Positions 8,107 through 17,059 of a DNA stretch of 64,000 nt are shown piece after piece. Origin of the DNA: Paenibacillus sp. JDR-2 (GTDB lineage: Bacteria > Bacillota > Bacilli > Paenibacillales > Paenibacillaceae); the NCBI RefSeq assembly GCF_000023585.1, contig NC_012914.1, positions 6,981,501-7,045,500 on the forward strand. The letters are read 5' to 3'. Made by a program: the position numbers and the translations under genes. The notes below the pieces were generated by a model. The model was not told where the DNA came from, ran no database searches, and saw nothing but the letters and a program-made list of their open reading frames with translations. How positions within the stretch are numbered: the stretch's first letter is position 1; every line of letters starts with the position of its first letter.

Positions 8107-8802
8107 CTAGTTCTTTGCCTTGCGCTGCGACAAAATCTCCGGAATATGAAGCTCCCGCAGAAGCTCCACAATCTCCAGTACGCTGCTTTTGTTAAACTTC
8201 TTTAGAATGCTGTTAATCTGCGACTTCAAGGTTGAAGGCTCCACATGGCGCAGCTTGCATATTTCCTGGCGGGTGTAGTCTTTCATCAGAAGCTCCAGCA
8301 CCTCCAGCTCGGTTGGCGTCAGCTGGGTAAAAATATAAAAGTTATGCAGCAGACTGTCTTCCGTCGTCTTGATCCGCTTGAATTCCTTCGTAATCTTGCC
8401 CGCAATATTGGAATGCAGGGACGGCCGGTCGTAATAGGCATCCTTAACCGCCTCGATAATCGACTCCGCCGGCATATTTTTCAGCAAATAGTTGGTTGCC
8501 CCAAGCTCGAAAGCGCGGAATACCGTTTCGTCCGTCTCGCACACGGTCAGCATCACGATCTTGATATCCGGCATATAGTTCAGAATCTCGGACGTCGCCC
8601 GAAGCCCCGCCTGTTTATCCTCCAGCTCGATATCCATCAGGATCACATCCGGCTTATTAAGCGCAGCCAGCATCGTGCCTTCGTATCCGCTGGCCGCCCG
8701 GCCAACGCATTCAATCTCTTCGTCCTTCGACAGGATCATCTGATATCGCTTACAAATTAAGGGATCGTCTTCTACAATCAGTACTTTAATCGGCGTGCTC
8801 AT
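8107..8802 (-). CDS. NarL/CitB-type response regulator
   Basis: 231 residues: receiver domain (1-125; VEDD pocket, Asp57 in VILMDIEL, Lys in YLLKNMP) and a C-terminal LuxR-type helix-turn-helix (about 165-222, LTPTELEVLELLMKDYTRQEI). It is a cytoplasmic transcription activator or repressor partnered with the kinase that ends 6 bases upstream. The pair is divergent from a sugar ABC importer plus glycosidase, so control of sugar uptake is the likely role. A perfect 15-bp inverted repeat in the divergent region is a candidate binding site. Confidence 0.93.
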   Translation of the reverse strand: MSTPIKVLIVEDDPLICKRYQMILSKDEEIECVGRAASGYEGTMLAALNKPDVILMDIELEDKQAGLRATSEILNYMPDIKIVMLTVCETDETVFRAFELGATNYLLKNMPAESIIEAVKDAYYDRPSLHSNIAGKITKEFKRIKTTEDSLLHNFYIFTQLTPTELEVLELLMKDYTRQEICKLRHVEPSTLKSQINSILKKFNKSSVLEIVELLRELHIPEILSQRKAKN

Positions 8803-8808
8803 GCTGCT

Positions 8809-10344
8809 TCATCTCCTCTCCTGCTTGTCCAATGAAAGTAAAGGAATGACAATATGAAACGCCGTACCGCTTCCAGCCTTGCTGTCCACGCTGATCTTGC
8901 CCCCATGGGCCGTAATAATCGTATGGCAGATCGACAGCCCCATTCCCCAGTTGGTCGCCGTAGGCTTGGACGAATAGAACGGCTGAAAAATATTCGCCAG
9001 GTTTTCTTCCGAAATACCGGGTCCGTTATCCTGGATGACCAGCTCGACCCATTTGTTTTTCACGTTGACCCGAATATCGATCTGCCGGGATTTCTCCGGG
9101 ACGAACTCCAGCGCTTCCGCCGCATTCGTTACGATATTCTCTACCGCTTGGGAGAAATAATAAGGATCGGCCATAATCATCAGCTGCCGCTGGGACCGTG
9201 CGTAATGGACCCCTACCGGCTTCAGCTCCGTACTCATCTCGTCCAGCAGCTTATCAAGCAGATCGAACAAAGAGACCGGCTCCAGCTCGATTCTGGACTT
9301 CAGGTTCTTCTGATGAATGGCATCAAGGCGAGTATAGACCTTATTGCAACGCTGTTCAATGACCTGCAGCTCCTCCACCAACTCCGGCTGCTCCTCGCAT
9401 AAGCTCTCCAGGTATTCCGTCTGCGCCTTAATCGCTAACAGCTCGTTCTTCATATAGTGGCTGAATACGCGGGAAGTTAACAGCGCCGAATCGATATTGC
9501 GCGAGATAATCGTCTCCTGATTATTAATCTTGTTCTGGATCCGCGCGTACATGTAGATGCTGTATAAGCTGATAAACAAGCATAACCCCGAGACATACGG
9601 CAGCAGCGAATAGATGGAAGGGTTGCCTACCAAATTAATCGGTTTGTACCGGACAAAATGCGCCGCCTTAGACACCTGCACCAGAATGTTGGGAGCCCAA
9701 TAGTTCATGTATAAGTACGTTATATGAACCGATACGTACGAGATAATAATCATCAGGATGTTGCTTCTTATGAGACGGACTTTCGGGGCATTATACAAAG
9801 CATACAGCAGCAAAAGAATGCCCGCCGCAATATACGAGGTATTCAACGACAGAGTTACCTTATGCATCGTTTCATAGAGCGATTGAATCCGCTGCGCGGA
9901 CATATAGTCCGGATAAAGCTTATAGTACAGATGCTCGTAGAACACCGGATCATAGATAACCGCCTGCAAAATGCAAGGTACCGCGACGAGAGCAAGCAGC
10001 CAGCGGCTGCGTTTAGCGCTCAAGTCATAGGCGAAATACAATGCCGAGAGCAGCCCGGTATACAGGAACAACAGCGTAAACAGGTGAAAAATCCGGATAA
10101 GCGCCAGCCGGGAAACCGGCAGGAACAGCAGCTGGTTTTGCAGTCCTTTTTTGATGCCGAAATACTTATCCATACTGTTGTAATAATAAGCGTCCTTGCT
10201 CATGTACGTAATAATGCAGGTTACGACAATCAGATAGGACAAGCCCATCAGCAGCATGAACAACGTGGCTTTCGTATATTTTTGTTGGGTCAGGCAGAAT
10301 ACCGCGATGGCAATAAACAAGAGAAACACAAAGAAAATAAACAT
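8809..10344 (-). CDS. Multi-pass membrane sensor histidine kinase
   Basis: About 511 residues from the preferred ATG at 10344 (AAAGG 9 bases upstream); the frame is open to an ATG at 10431 but that lacks a ribosome site. The N-terminal ~300 residues hold about seven hydrophobic segments with a large loop rich in Tyr; the kinase core starts with SHYMKNELLAIKAQTEYLE, where the phospho-His is embedded, and the ATPase domain has N-box VENIVTNAAEAL and NWGMGLSICHTII. Sensing within or through the membrane is likely. It forms an operon with the NarL-type regulator and sits divergent from the ABC/GH5 operon. Confidence 0.9.
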   Translation of the reverse strand: MFIFFVFLLFIAIAVFCLTQQKYTKATLFMLLMGLSYLIVVTCIITYMSKDAYYYNSMDKYFGIKKGLQNQLLFLPVSRLALIRIFHLFTLLFLYTGLLSALYFAYDLSAKRSRWLLALVAVPCILQAVIYDPVFYEHLYYKLYPDYMSAQRIQSLYETMHKVTLSLNTSYIAAGILLLLYALYNAPKVRLIRSNILMIIISYVSVHITYLYMNYWAPNILVQVSKAAHFVRYKPINLVGNPSIYSLLPYVSGLCLFISLYSIYMYARIQNKINNQETIISRNIDSALLTSRVFSHYMKNELLAIKAQTEYLESLCEEQPELVEELQVIEQRCNKVYTRLDAIHQKNLKSRIELEPVSLFDLLDKLLDEMSTELKPVGVHYARSQRQLMIMADPYYFSQAVENIVTNAAEALEFVPEKSRQIDIRVNVKNKWVELVIQDNGPGISEENLANIFQPFYSSKPTATNWGMGLSICHTIITAHGGKISVDSKAGSGTAFHIVIPLLSLDKQERR

Positions 10345-10373
10345 GGAAGCCATCCTTTCAAACCAAATCAACC

Positions 10374-10393
10374 AAATAAAATCTATTTTATTT
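10374..10393. promoter_or_regulatory. AT-rich palindrome upstream of the kinase gene
   Basis: AAATAAAAT-CT-ATTTTATTT, 9-bp perfect arms, 30 bases upstream of the kinase start. Possible operator or promoter element; no more can be said. Confidence 0.4.
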
Positions 10394-10412
10394 GATCTTT
10401 GCGCTGCTGTAG

Positions 10413-10521
10413 AGGTTGAAGTTTTATACAACCACCTCTCTTTATCCTTCCGCCCATCCCCGGCAATTCATGCGAATTCAGCCCTTTCCTCCTGTTTCAG
10501 GCGATGATAAAACTTCAACCT
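10413..10521. promoter_or_regulatory. 15-bp perfect inverted repeat in the divergent kinase/ABC promoter region
   Basis: AGGTTGAAGTTTTAT at 10413-10427 is matched exactly in inverted orientation at 10507-10521, 79 bases away. Each copy points to one of the two divergent units, which fits two sites for the same regulator, most simply the NarL-type response regulator encoded next door. Inference only. Confidence 0.6.
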
Positions 10522-10583
10522 TACCGGATTGGCCGGGCGGATTTACTATAAAAGGACTACAAAGCTTAGGAGGGAACATCACG

Positions 10584-11873
10584 ATGAAAACTCGCAGCTA
10601 CTTCAGCTTGGCCCTTATTGCCGCTCTTGGCGTAACCGCTGCCGGATGCGGCTCGAACGATACAAATACGCAAAACAATGCAGCCGGCGGCGGCAAGACG
10701 GTTTTGGAATATTACACTTGGACGGACGAAGCCGATTACATGCAGAAGGTTGTCGATACCTTCAACGCGCAGAACAGCAGCATTCAAGTGAAGATGAACA
10801 CGATCAGCAACAATGCGGATGAGTACAACACGAAAATTATGAACAACCTGACCGGCGGCTCCAAAATGGACCTGTACAGCATTAACGGTACGTCCAGCCT
10901 TGGCCTCTACTCTTCCAAAAACCAGCTGGTCGACCTGACCGACCGCATCAAATCGGCAAACCTCGACGTTGGCGCTTACGGCCCTAGCTACCAGGACATT
11001 GTCGAGCTGCTGACAGACGGCAAATATAACGCCCTTCCTTACCGGACTTCCGAATACGCCTTATTCTACAACAAAGCTATCTTTGATAAAGAAGGCATTC
11101 CTTATCCGACCCAAATAACTTGGGATGAATACGCGGATCTGGCGAAGCAGCTGACCAAAGGCGACGGAGCCGGCAAGCAATGGGGCGGTTATTTTGCAGA
11201 CTGGCTTACGGCACCGCTTGGCGCTCTCCAGAAAGGAACAACCATTCTCGACGATAGCCTGGATGACGTGGGCAGCTGGCTGGACTTCCTCGACCGCTTG
11301 TATTACAAGGATCAGTCCCATATGAGCTATAAGCAAATGAACGGCGAAAGCGTCGACTGGATTAAGCAATTCGAGAGTGGCAACGTCGCTATGCTGGTTA
11401 ACGGCGAATGGACCGTCAACATGCTGAAGGCCGATATCGAAAGCGGCAAAACCAACATCAACTTTGACATGGCACCGCTGCCTCTTCCGGAAGGAACCAC
11501 CGATCCGGTTACCGTAGGCGGCGTGAGTACCTTCATCGGCATTAACCCGGCAAGCAAAAATGCCGACGCCGCGTTCGAGTTCGTCAAGTTCCTGACCGGC
11601 GAGCAAGGCGAATCCATCATCGCGCAGTCGAGCGTCCTGCCGGCTTACTCCAGCGACAAAACCAAGGACGCGTTCCTTGGCGCAACCGGCATTCAAGGCA
11701 GCGGCTACTTCTTCGAAGCCAATACAGTTATCGAGAATCAGCCTATCGCTCAAATCGACGAGATCAACCGGGTATACAACGAGCAGCGCGACCTGTTCCT
11801 GTTCCAGGAGATCGATTCGAAGAAAGCCATCAAGAACTATATGGATGCCCGCAAGTCTGTTCTTAATAAGTAA
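10584..11873 (+). CDS. Extracellular sugar-binding lipoprotein of an ABC importer (family 1)
   Basis: 429 residues from ATG 10584, which follows AGGAGG by nine bases; the open frame extends to 10416 but that part lies over the regulatory region. A lipoprotein signal ends in the lipobox TAAGC (Cys22), followed by an Asn/Gly-rich tether and the family 1 solute-binding fold (EYYTWTDEADYMQKVVDTFN at the start, NGEWTVNML near residue 275). It captures a sugar or oligosaccharide outside the membrane for the two permeases that follow. A stem-loop separates it from the permease genes, which may raise its share of the transcript. Confidence 0.93.
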   Translation: MKTRSYFSLALIAALGVTAAGCGSNDTNTQNNAAGGGKTVLEYYTWTDEADYMQKVVDTFNAQNSSIQVKMNTISNNADEYNTKIMNNLTGGSKMDLYSINGTSSLGLYSSKNQLVDLTDRIKSANLDVGAYGPSYQDIVELLTDGKYNALPYRTSEYALFYNKAIFDKEGIPYPTQITWDEYADLAKQLTKGDGAGKQWGGYFADWLTAPLGALQKGTTILDDSLDDVGSWLDFLDRLYYKDQSHMSYKQMNGESVDWIKQFESGNVAMLVNGEWTVNMLKADIESGKTNINFDMAPLPLPEGTTDPVTVGGVSTFIGINPASKNADAAFEFVKFLTGEQGESIIAQSSVLPAYSSDKTKDAFLGATGIQGSGYFFEANTVIENQPIAQIDEINRVYNEQRDLFLFQEIDSKKAIKNYMDARKSVLNK

Positions 11874-11895
11874 CGCGCACTCTAGCTAAGCAATC

Positions 11896-11928
11896 ATCGG
11901 CTTCCGCTTCTTCGTGACGGAAGCCGAT
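11896..11928 (+). terminator. Intercistronic stem-loop after the binding-protein gene
   Basis: Perfect 11-bp arms (11896-11906 and 11918-11928) with only a weak T-rich tail. More likely a partial terminator or mRNA stabiliser between binding protein and permease genes than a full stop. Confidence 0.7.
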
Positions 11929-11978
11929 CTTATTTCAAGGCAACAATTGGCTTTAATAACCAGCAAGGAGGTACTTCC

Positions 11979-12869
11979 ATGACCAGCAGACGACTGCCTC
12001 AGTTCAAGCCGTATCTAACGGGAACGCTGTTTATTCTTCCGGCTTTTGCGCTGTTTGCCGTCTTTATCTTAATCCCGCTCGTTTACGGCTTTGTCATGAG
12101 CTTTACCGATTACGGCGGCTTTAACGTAAAGGCCAACTATATCGGCTTTGATAACTATGTAAAGCTGTTCAAGGACGATTATTTTATCGTATCCCTCAAA
12201 AATAATCTTCTCTACACCGTCCTGTTCGTTCCGTTAACGATGCTGCTCGCTTTGCTTGCGGCTATCGCCCTGAACTCGGTCCTTCATCTGCGCAAATATT
12301 TGCGCATGGCCTTTTATTTTCCGCAAATCACATCGATGGTATCGATCGCTATCGTCTGGGCGCTGCTGTTTAACCCGATGTCCGGGCCAATCAACCATAT
12401 GCTTGAAGCGATAGGCATTGCCAATCCGCCGCAATGGCTGATGTCCTCGAAGTGGGCGCTGATCGCCATTGTCGTGGTTGCCGTATGGAAAAGCTTCGGC
12501 TACTACATGATTATTTTGCTGGCGGGCATTCAAGGCATTCCGACCCATCTGTACGAATCGGCCAGACTGGACGGGGCGAACCGCTTCAAGCAGTTTCTGT
12601 ACATTACGCTGCCGTCGCTCTCGCCAACCCTGTTTATGGTTCTCATTCTAACGATTATTAACTCCTTCCAGGTGTTTGACCTGGTATCGGTCATGACGGA
12701 CGGCGGACCGGGCCGTTCCACGAACGTCCTTGTATTCCGTATTTACCAGGAAGCGTTCGTCAACTACCGGATGGGCTATTCCGCGGCGATGTCGACCGTG
12801 TTGTTCCTGATTATCATGGTTATTTCCCTTATTCAATTCCGGCTCGAGAAAAAATGGGTGACTTACTAA
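11979..12869 (+). CDS. Sugar ABC transporter permease (MalF/UgpA type)
   Basis: 296 residues with six predicted membrane segments and the cytoplasmic EAA loop ESARLDGANRFKQFLYITLP (about 189-208), which docks to the ATPase. Start follows AAGGAGG. It pairs with the next permease to form the transmembrane channel for the sugar delivered by the lipoprotein. No ATPase gene is in this operon, so a shared MsmX-type ATPase encoded elsewhere is expected, as is usual in Bacillota sugar importers. Confidence 0.95.
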   Translation: MTSRRLPQFKPYLTGTLFILPAFALFAVFILIPLVYGFVMSFTDYGGFNVKANYIGFDNYVKLFKDDYFIVSLKNNLLYTVLFVPLTMLLALLAAIALNSVLHLRKYLRMAFYFPQITSMVSIAIVWALLFNPMSGPINHMLEAIGIANPPQWLMSSKWALIAIVVVAVWKSFGYYMIILLAGIQGIPTHLYESARLDGANRFKQFLYITLPSLSPTLFMVLILTIINSFQVFDLVSVMTDGGPGRSTNVLVFRIYQEAFVNYRMGYSAAMSTVLFLIIMVISLIQFRLEKKWVTY

Positions 12870-12890
12870 GATGGAAGCGAGGTGCTCATA

Positions 12891-13730
12891 ATGGATGTCC
12901 CTGCATCGAAATGGGGTAAGTTCGGCAGCTATTTCTTACTCATCGTGTTAACCGCCTTTTCGATCGCTACGCTGTTTCCGTTCTTATGGATGATTTCGAC
13001 CTCCCTTCGAACGGACGTGGATCTGTTCAACAATCCGATGAACTGGATCCCCAGCAAGCTGTATCTAAACAACTATCAGGAGGTATGGACGGCGATCCCG
13101 TTCGGCCGCTACTTCCTGAACACTCTTAAATTATCAGTCCTGATAACGATCCTGCAGGTTGTGATCTGCTCGATGGCGGCTTATGCCTTCGCGAAGCTGA
13201 AGGTGCCGTTCAAGCAGACGATCTTTATCCTGTTCATGACGAACCTGATGATGCCTTGGCATTCGATCATGGTTCCGCAGTTCACGATTATCAGCAAGCT
13301 GGGCTTGTACAACACGCATACCGGTTATGTTCTTATTCAATTATTCAGCGGCTTTGGCATTTTCCTGATGCGTCAATTTTTCCTCAGCCTGCCGAACGAA
13401 CTAAACGAAGCAGCCCGGGTGGACGGCTTAAACGAGTGGAAGATTTTCTGGAAGATCGTTATGCCGCTGTCCGCGCCAAGCCTGTCTACCTTCGCCATCT
13501 TCACCTTCACCTTTATGTGGAACGACTATCTGGCTCCGCTCATTTACTTGAACGACGATATGCTGAAGACGCTTCAGCTTGGGCTGAAGGCGTTCCAGAC
13601 CGAGCACACGATGGATTACGGCCTGTTGATGGCCGGCACGGTGTTCGCAACGATCCCGATGGTGATCGTGTTCCTGATCGGGGAACGGTTCTTTATTCAA
13701 AGCGTGGCTACGACCGGCATGAAAAACTAA
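12891..13730 (+). CDS. Sugar ABC transporter permease (MalG/UgpE type)
   Basis: About 279 residues with six membrane segments and the EAA loop NEAARVDGLNEWKIFWKIVM (about 185-204). The ATG at 12891 with GCGAGG eight bases before it is preferred over an in-frame GTG at 12882 that overlaps that site. Second half of the importer channel; gap of 21 bases to the first permease gene and 22 bases to the glycosidase gene. Confidence 0.95.
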   Translation: MDVPASKWGKFGSYFLLIVLTAFSIATLFPFLWMISTSLRTDVDLFNNPMNWIPSKLYLNNYQEVWTAIPFGRYFLNTLKLSVLITILQVVICSMAAYAFAKLKVPFKQTIFILFMTNLMMPWHSIMVPQFTIISKLGLYNTHTGYVLIQLFSGFGIFLMRQFFLSLPNELNEAARVDGLNEWKIFWKIVMPLSAPSLSTFAIFTFTFMWNDYLAPLIYLNDDMLKTLQLGLKAFQTEHTMDYGLLMAGTVFATIPMVIVFLIGERFFIQSVATTGMKN

Positions 13731-13752
13731 TCTTACAAGCGAGGTATTATAC

Positions 13753-15099
13753 ATGACAACTAACCTGAACAACTTTGTGCAAGTGCGCGGCGAGGATTTT
13801 GTCGTGAACGGGGAAAAAATCTTTTTCCGGGGCTTTGGACTGGGCTCTTGGATGAATCTTGAGCATTTCATGATTGGCCTTCCCGGCACCGATACGATGA
13901 TCAAGAAAGCATTCGGCGAGGTGTACGGCGAGGAACGCGCAGCCAAATTTTTCGACCGCTTCCTGCTGGAGTTTGTGGACGAGAAGGACTTTGAGTTCCT
14001 GAAAAGCATTGGCGTAAACCATCTGCGCATCCCGTTCAACTATAAATATTTCATCGATGACCAGAACCCCGGCGTCTACAAAAAAGAAGGCTTTGCCTAT
14101 CTCGATCATATCGTGAACCTCTGCGAGAAATACGAGATCTACGCGATTCTTGACCTCCACTCCGTACCGGGCGGACAAAATCCGGACTGGCATTGCGATA
14201 CGAACTCCGGTCTGCCGTTGTTCTGGGAATACGCCGCGCTGCGCGATACGGTAATCAAGCTGTGGGGCCATATCGCCCAATATTACAAGGAGCAGCCTTG
14301 GATTGCCGCTTACGACATCGTCAACGAACCGTCGCAAGTGACCAATGCGAAGGTGTTTAACGAGTTTTATGAGAAGATCATCGCGGAGATCCGCCAATAC
14401 GACGAGCATCATATCGTCTTTATCGAAGGCAACAAGTTCACGACCGACTTTACGATGATTGATCCGATCGACGACCCGCAGGTGGCGTACGAATTCCACT
14501 TCTACCCGTTTGTGGACGAGCCGGCCGTTCTTACGCCGGAGATGGACCGTAAGCGCCGGAAAGAGATTTTCGCCGAAGCCTTCGGCAAGCTGGTCAGCAT
14601 CCGCGAGAAATACAAGCGTCCGGTCTGGTGCGGCGAGCTTGGCCTTGTATTCGAGCAAGAGCAGATCGACTTCCAGATGACGATTATCGAAGATATGCTC
14701 GATCTGTGCGAAGAGCATGATGTATCGTGGGCGCTCTGGACGTACAAGGATGCGGCAACGATGGGCATTGTTTATCCGAAGGCAGGCACGCCTTGGAGAG
14801 AACTAACCGACGAGATCAAGCAGGTGTGGAACCAGCACAAGGAGCAGGAAAAAGGCGAGGCGCTTGTCGACTACATGGCGGCCACCTATTTCAAGCCGAT
14901 CTCGGCGGAGGAGCGTTACCCGCTTCAATTCCGGATGAGAACGATCATGCAGGCCATCTGCGTAGAGCAAATGCTGAAGCCTTATCTGGCGAAGCGTTCG
15001 TGGGAAGAGACGGCCGAGCTGCCGGCCTCCTTCCATTGGGAGAACTGCGAGCATTGGAGCGAGCTTGCGAACCTGATAAAGCAGTATACGAAAGTTTAA
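13753..15099 (+). CDS. Glycoside hydrolase family 5 enzyme, cytoplasmic
   Basis: 448 residues. GH5 marks: LRIPFNY (91-97), the acid/base Glu192 in DIVNEPS, FHFYPFVDEP (about 248-257) and the nucleophile Glu295 in VWCGELGLVF. There is no signal peptide, so it acts inside the cell on whatever the preceding importer brings in, probably a beta-linked oligosaccharide (cello-, manno- or related). GH5 enzymes are usually secreted, which makes the location notable. About 70 residues after the barrel form an unassigned helical tail. An insertion sequence starts directly after the stop codon. Exact substrate is not readable. Confidence 0.88.
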   Translation: MTTNLNNFVQVRGEDFVVNGEKIFFRGFGLGSWMNLEHFMIGLPGTDTMIKKAFGEVYGEERAAKFFDRFLLEFVDEKDFEFLKSIGVNHLRIPFNYKYFIDDQNPGVYKKEGFAYLDHIVNLCEKYEIYAILDLHSVPGGQNPDWHCDTNSGLPLFWEYAALRDTVIKLWGHIAQYYKEQPWIAAYDIVNEPSQVTNAKVFNEFYEKIIAEIRQYDEHHIVFIEGNKFTTDFTMIDPIDDPQVAYEFHFYPFVDEPAVLTPEMDRKRRKEIFAEAFGKLVSIREKYKRPVWCGELGLVFEQEQIDFQMTIIEDMLDLCEEHDVSWALWTYKDAATMGIVYPKAGTPWRELTDEIKQVWNQHKEQEKGEALVDYMAATYFKPISAEERYPLQFRMRTIMQAICVEQMLKPYLAKRSWEETAELPASFHWENCEHWSELANLIKQYTKV

Positions 15100-15180
15100 G
15101 TAAAAAATGGAGGCAGTCTCAAAAGGTGATTGCTCACTTTAAAGATGGCTCGCATTAGTAAATAAAGAGTGATTCTTATG

Positions 15181-15220
15181 AAAATAGTGCTGCATAGGGT
15201 TACCCTTGCAGCACTATTTT
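15181..15220 (-). terminator. Terminator of the transposase gene
   Basis: 14-bp perfect arms at 15181-15194 and 15207-15220 with a further 5-bp inner stem; on the minus strand it ends in a T run. The transposase stop codon lies inside the right arm. Confidence 0.85.
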
Positions 15221-16750
15221 TGTTCTTGCTGCTTTCTTCAGCAAATTGTGGGCAAGCGAAAGCCACCCGACCTCCAGGCTAACTTTCGGCAAGCCTCGAA
15301 GTAGGAATCTGCGGAATCCCCGATTATTTTTTATTTGGCCAAATACACTCTCGGGTTCGTGCATTCGTCGAACCGACAGGGCATGTCCTTCCTCGCTCTT
15401 TAATTGTTTCCTTGCTTGTTGTTTGAGTCGAAGATATTCCATGCTGACCTTTATTTCTCGATCCCCTTGGGCCTTTGTACATCTTTCCTTTAGCGGACAG
15501 CCCTCGCAAGAGATACTGCGGTAGTTACGCGTAACGATTTCATATTCGCTCTCTGTCGTGCTTTTGCTTTCATAACGGAATAGCAGTTTCTGACCAGCCG
15601 CACAGGTCCAGATATCTTCGCTCTCGTCATAGAGCCAGTTCTCGAACTTACTAATATCTTGTTTCCATGCCCTCGTGTTTTCTTTGTGATAAGTATTGTA
15701 TTTCACAAGTGCTCGTTGTTCTTCGGACTCCAGATAAGCATAGTTTTCTTCGCTGCCATAACCTGCATCTGCGATGATGGTTCCCGGCAATTGCCCTAAT
15801 GAGGCTTTTACTTTGTCTAGATGCGGCTTCAGGCAACGTGTATCTGTGGGACGTTGATGAATGCTGTAGCTAAGAATGAATTGATCTTCTGTTCCGATCT
15901 GCACGTTATATCCAGGTTTTAATTGTCCATTGCGCATGTGGTCTTCCTTCATGCGCATGAATGTGGCGTCGGTGTCCGTTTTACTAAAGCTGTTTCGGCT
16001 TCCGAGCGTTTCTTGCTGCCCTTCATATTTTTGCAGGCGAGGCAGAAGATCCCTCCGGACAAGGCGAACAGCTTTCTTTAGCGGTTTGTCCTTCGGCTTT
16101 TCTTGAAGCTTGTTTTCTAATTGCTGAACAGCCTGCTCCAGCTTTTCGCTCGTAATGGCTGAAGCTTCTCCGAGCTCTGGAAGGTCCAAGTTATTCAGCA
16201 CCTGATCTTCCTGTTTCTCTGCTTCTTCAATAGCAGCGAACAAGGTCTGCACCTTTTCTTGCAACTTCATCTTCTGTTTGACGACAGCCTTGCCCCAGAC
16301 AAACGTGTAACGATTGGCATTGGCTTCGATTTTTGTTCCGTCTAAAAAGTAATGCTCCAACTTTATGTAGTTTTCTTCCTTGAGAAACTGAAGAACTGCC
16401 GTGAAGACGGTCTCGAGCACGTCTTTCATGCGCTCAGAACGGAAACGGTTAATGGTACGGAAATCTGGACGTTGCCTAGCAGCCAGCCACATGAACATGA
16501 TATTCTCACGTGCGGCTTTGGCAATTTGGCGAGAGGAGTAGATGCGCTGTGTGTACGCATAGATAACGACTTTCATGAGCATCTTTGGATGATAGCTGTC
16601 CCGGCCACCTCCGGGATAAGCTTTGGTGAAGAGCTTCATATCTAAGCGATTGACCGCATCGTTGATGACGCGTACGAGATGATTTTCGGGGATATCTTCT
16701 TGCAAGTCCATTGGCAAGGACAGTTGATCCATGTTATATTCTTTGTACAT
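15200..16750 (-). CDS. IS1182-family transposase, intact
   Basis: 516 residues, full length for the family and without frameshift. N-terminal DUF772-type region (HPKMLMKVVIYAYTQRIYSS), then the DDE core: first Asp in YFLDGTKIEANANRYT (about 135), second in IADAGYGSEENYAYLE (about 313), Glu in EPESVFGQIKNNRGFRRF (about 470). It also has the Cys cluster CEGCPLKERC (about 415-424). It cuts and joins the ends of its own element. Looks potentially active. Confidence 0.95.
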   Translation of the reverse strand: MYKEYNMDQLSLPMDLQEDIPENHLVRVINDAVNRLDMKLFTKAYPGGGRDSYHPKMLMKVVIYAYTQRIYSSRQIAKAARENIMFMWLAARQRPDFRTINRFRSERMKDVLETVFTAVLQFLKEENYIKLEHYFLDGTKIEANANRYTFVWGKAVVKQKMKLQEKVQTLFAAIEEAEKQEDQVLNNLDLPELGEASAITSEKLEQAVQQLENKLQEKPKDKPLKKAVRLVRRDLLPRLQKYEGQQETLGSRNSFSKTDTDATFMRMKEDHMRNGQLKPGYNVQIGTEDQFILSYSIHQRPTDTRCLKPHLDKVKASLGQLPGTIIADAGYGSEENYAYLESEEQRALVKYNTYHKENTRAWKQDISKFENWLYDESEDIWTCAAGQKLLFRYESKSTTESEYEIVTRNYRSISCEGCPLKERCTKAQGDREIKVSMEYLRLKQQARKQLKSEEGHALSVRRMHEPESVFGQIKNNRGFRRFLLRGLPKVSLEVGWLSLAHNLLKKAARTKIVLQG

Positions 16751-16855
16751 AAAGAAGCCTCTCTTTACTTAGAATGGTTGGGTGGTACCTCCATTTTAAC
16801 AAGGGTTGGCTTCTTTTTGTTTGAGCATTTCATGAACAGGTTAAAGGCAGACGGA

Positions 16856-16969
16856 GCATTAAATGATTCTGGAGAAGCGTCAGCGGTCGCTTTTACTCAG
16901 GGATTCCTACCTTACCTCGTTTATTAAAGGGAATCCCTGAGCAATGGCGATTGGAAGAACATTTAATGC
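16856..16969. repeat. 114-bp imperfect palindrome next to the insertion sequence
   Basis: Outer arms GCATTAAATG (16856-16865) and its complement (16960-16969), inner arms CTCAGGGATTCC (16896-16907) and complement (16930-16941), both perfect, with looser similarity between. The gap 16751-17277 has no convincing gene; it holds this palindrome, the hairpin at 17002-17042 and a repeat cluster at 17060-17202. Could be a remnant of a small hairpin-type element. Confidence 0.6.
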
Positions 16970-17001
16970 GCAGGCAGCTGGTTTACCTAAAACAAAAAAC
17001 A

Positions 17002-17042
17002 GGGGTGTCCCATCGTCATTTTCATGACTTATGGGACACCCC
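17002..17042 (-). terminator. Strong terminator-like hairpin
   Basis: 12-bp perfect arms (17002-17013, 17031-17042) plus an inner 5-bp stem; on the minus strand it is followed by a T-rich stretch. The nearest minus-strand gene ends 236 bases upstream at 17278, so it may end a long read-through transcript. Confidence 0.65.
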
Positions 17043-17059
17043 CCATTTCAAAGGAAATT

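Larger units (their letters stand above)
15100..16800 (-). mobile_element. IS1182-type insertion sequence (ends approximate)
   Basis: One intact IS1182-type transposase gene bounded by non-coding ends. The left flank contains GGAGGCAGTCTCAAAAGG at 15110-15127, which resembles ends of this family; AAAATGGAGG occurs inward-facing near both sides (about 15104-15113, and on the other strand about 16787-16796) and may be part of the terminal repeats. I could not fix exact ends or a target duplication by eye. It lies directly behind the sugar-importer/GH5 operon. Confidence 0.6.

Noticed and set aside
9724..10395. 223-codon plus-strand frame opposite the membrane kinase
   Set aside because: Gln/Arg/Asn-rich antisense shadow of membrane-spanning sequence; no start signal.
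10416..10583. 56-residue N-terminal extension of the sugar-binding lipoprotein
   Set aside because: AGGAGG and a lipoprotein signal mark ATG 10584; the extension covers the inverted-repeat operator.
12234..14718. Long minus-strand frames opposite the permease and GH5 genes (up to 323 codons)
   Set aside because: Antisense shadows of well-supported genes; compositions are rich in Arg, His, Val and Asp without domains.
16679..16927. 82-codon plus-strand frame at the right edge of the insertion sequence
   Set aside because: Starts inside the transposase gene on the other strand and ends within the palindrome; no ribosome site or domain.
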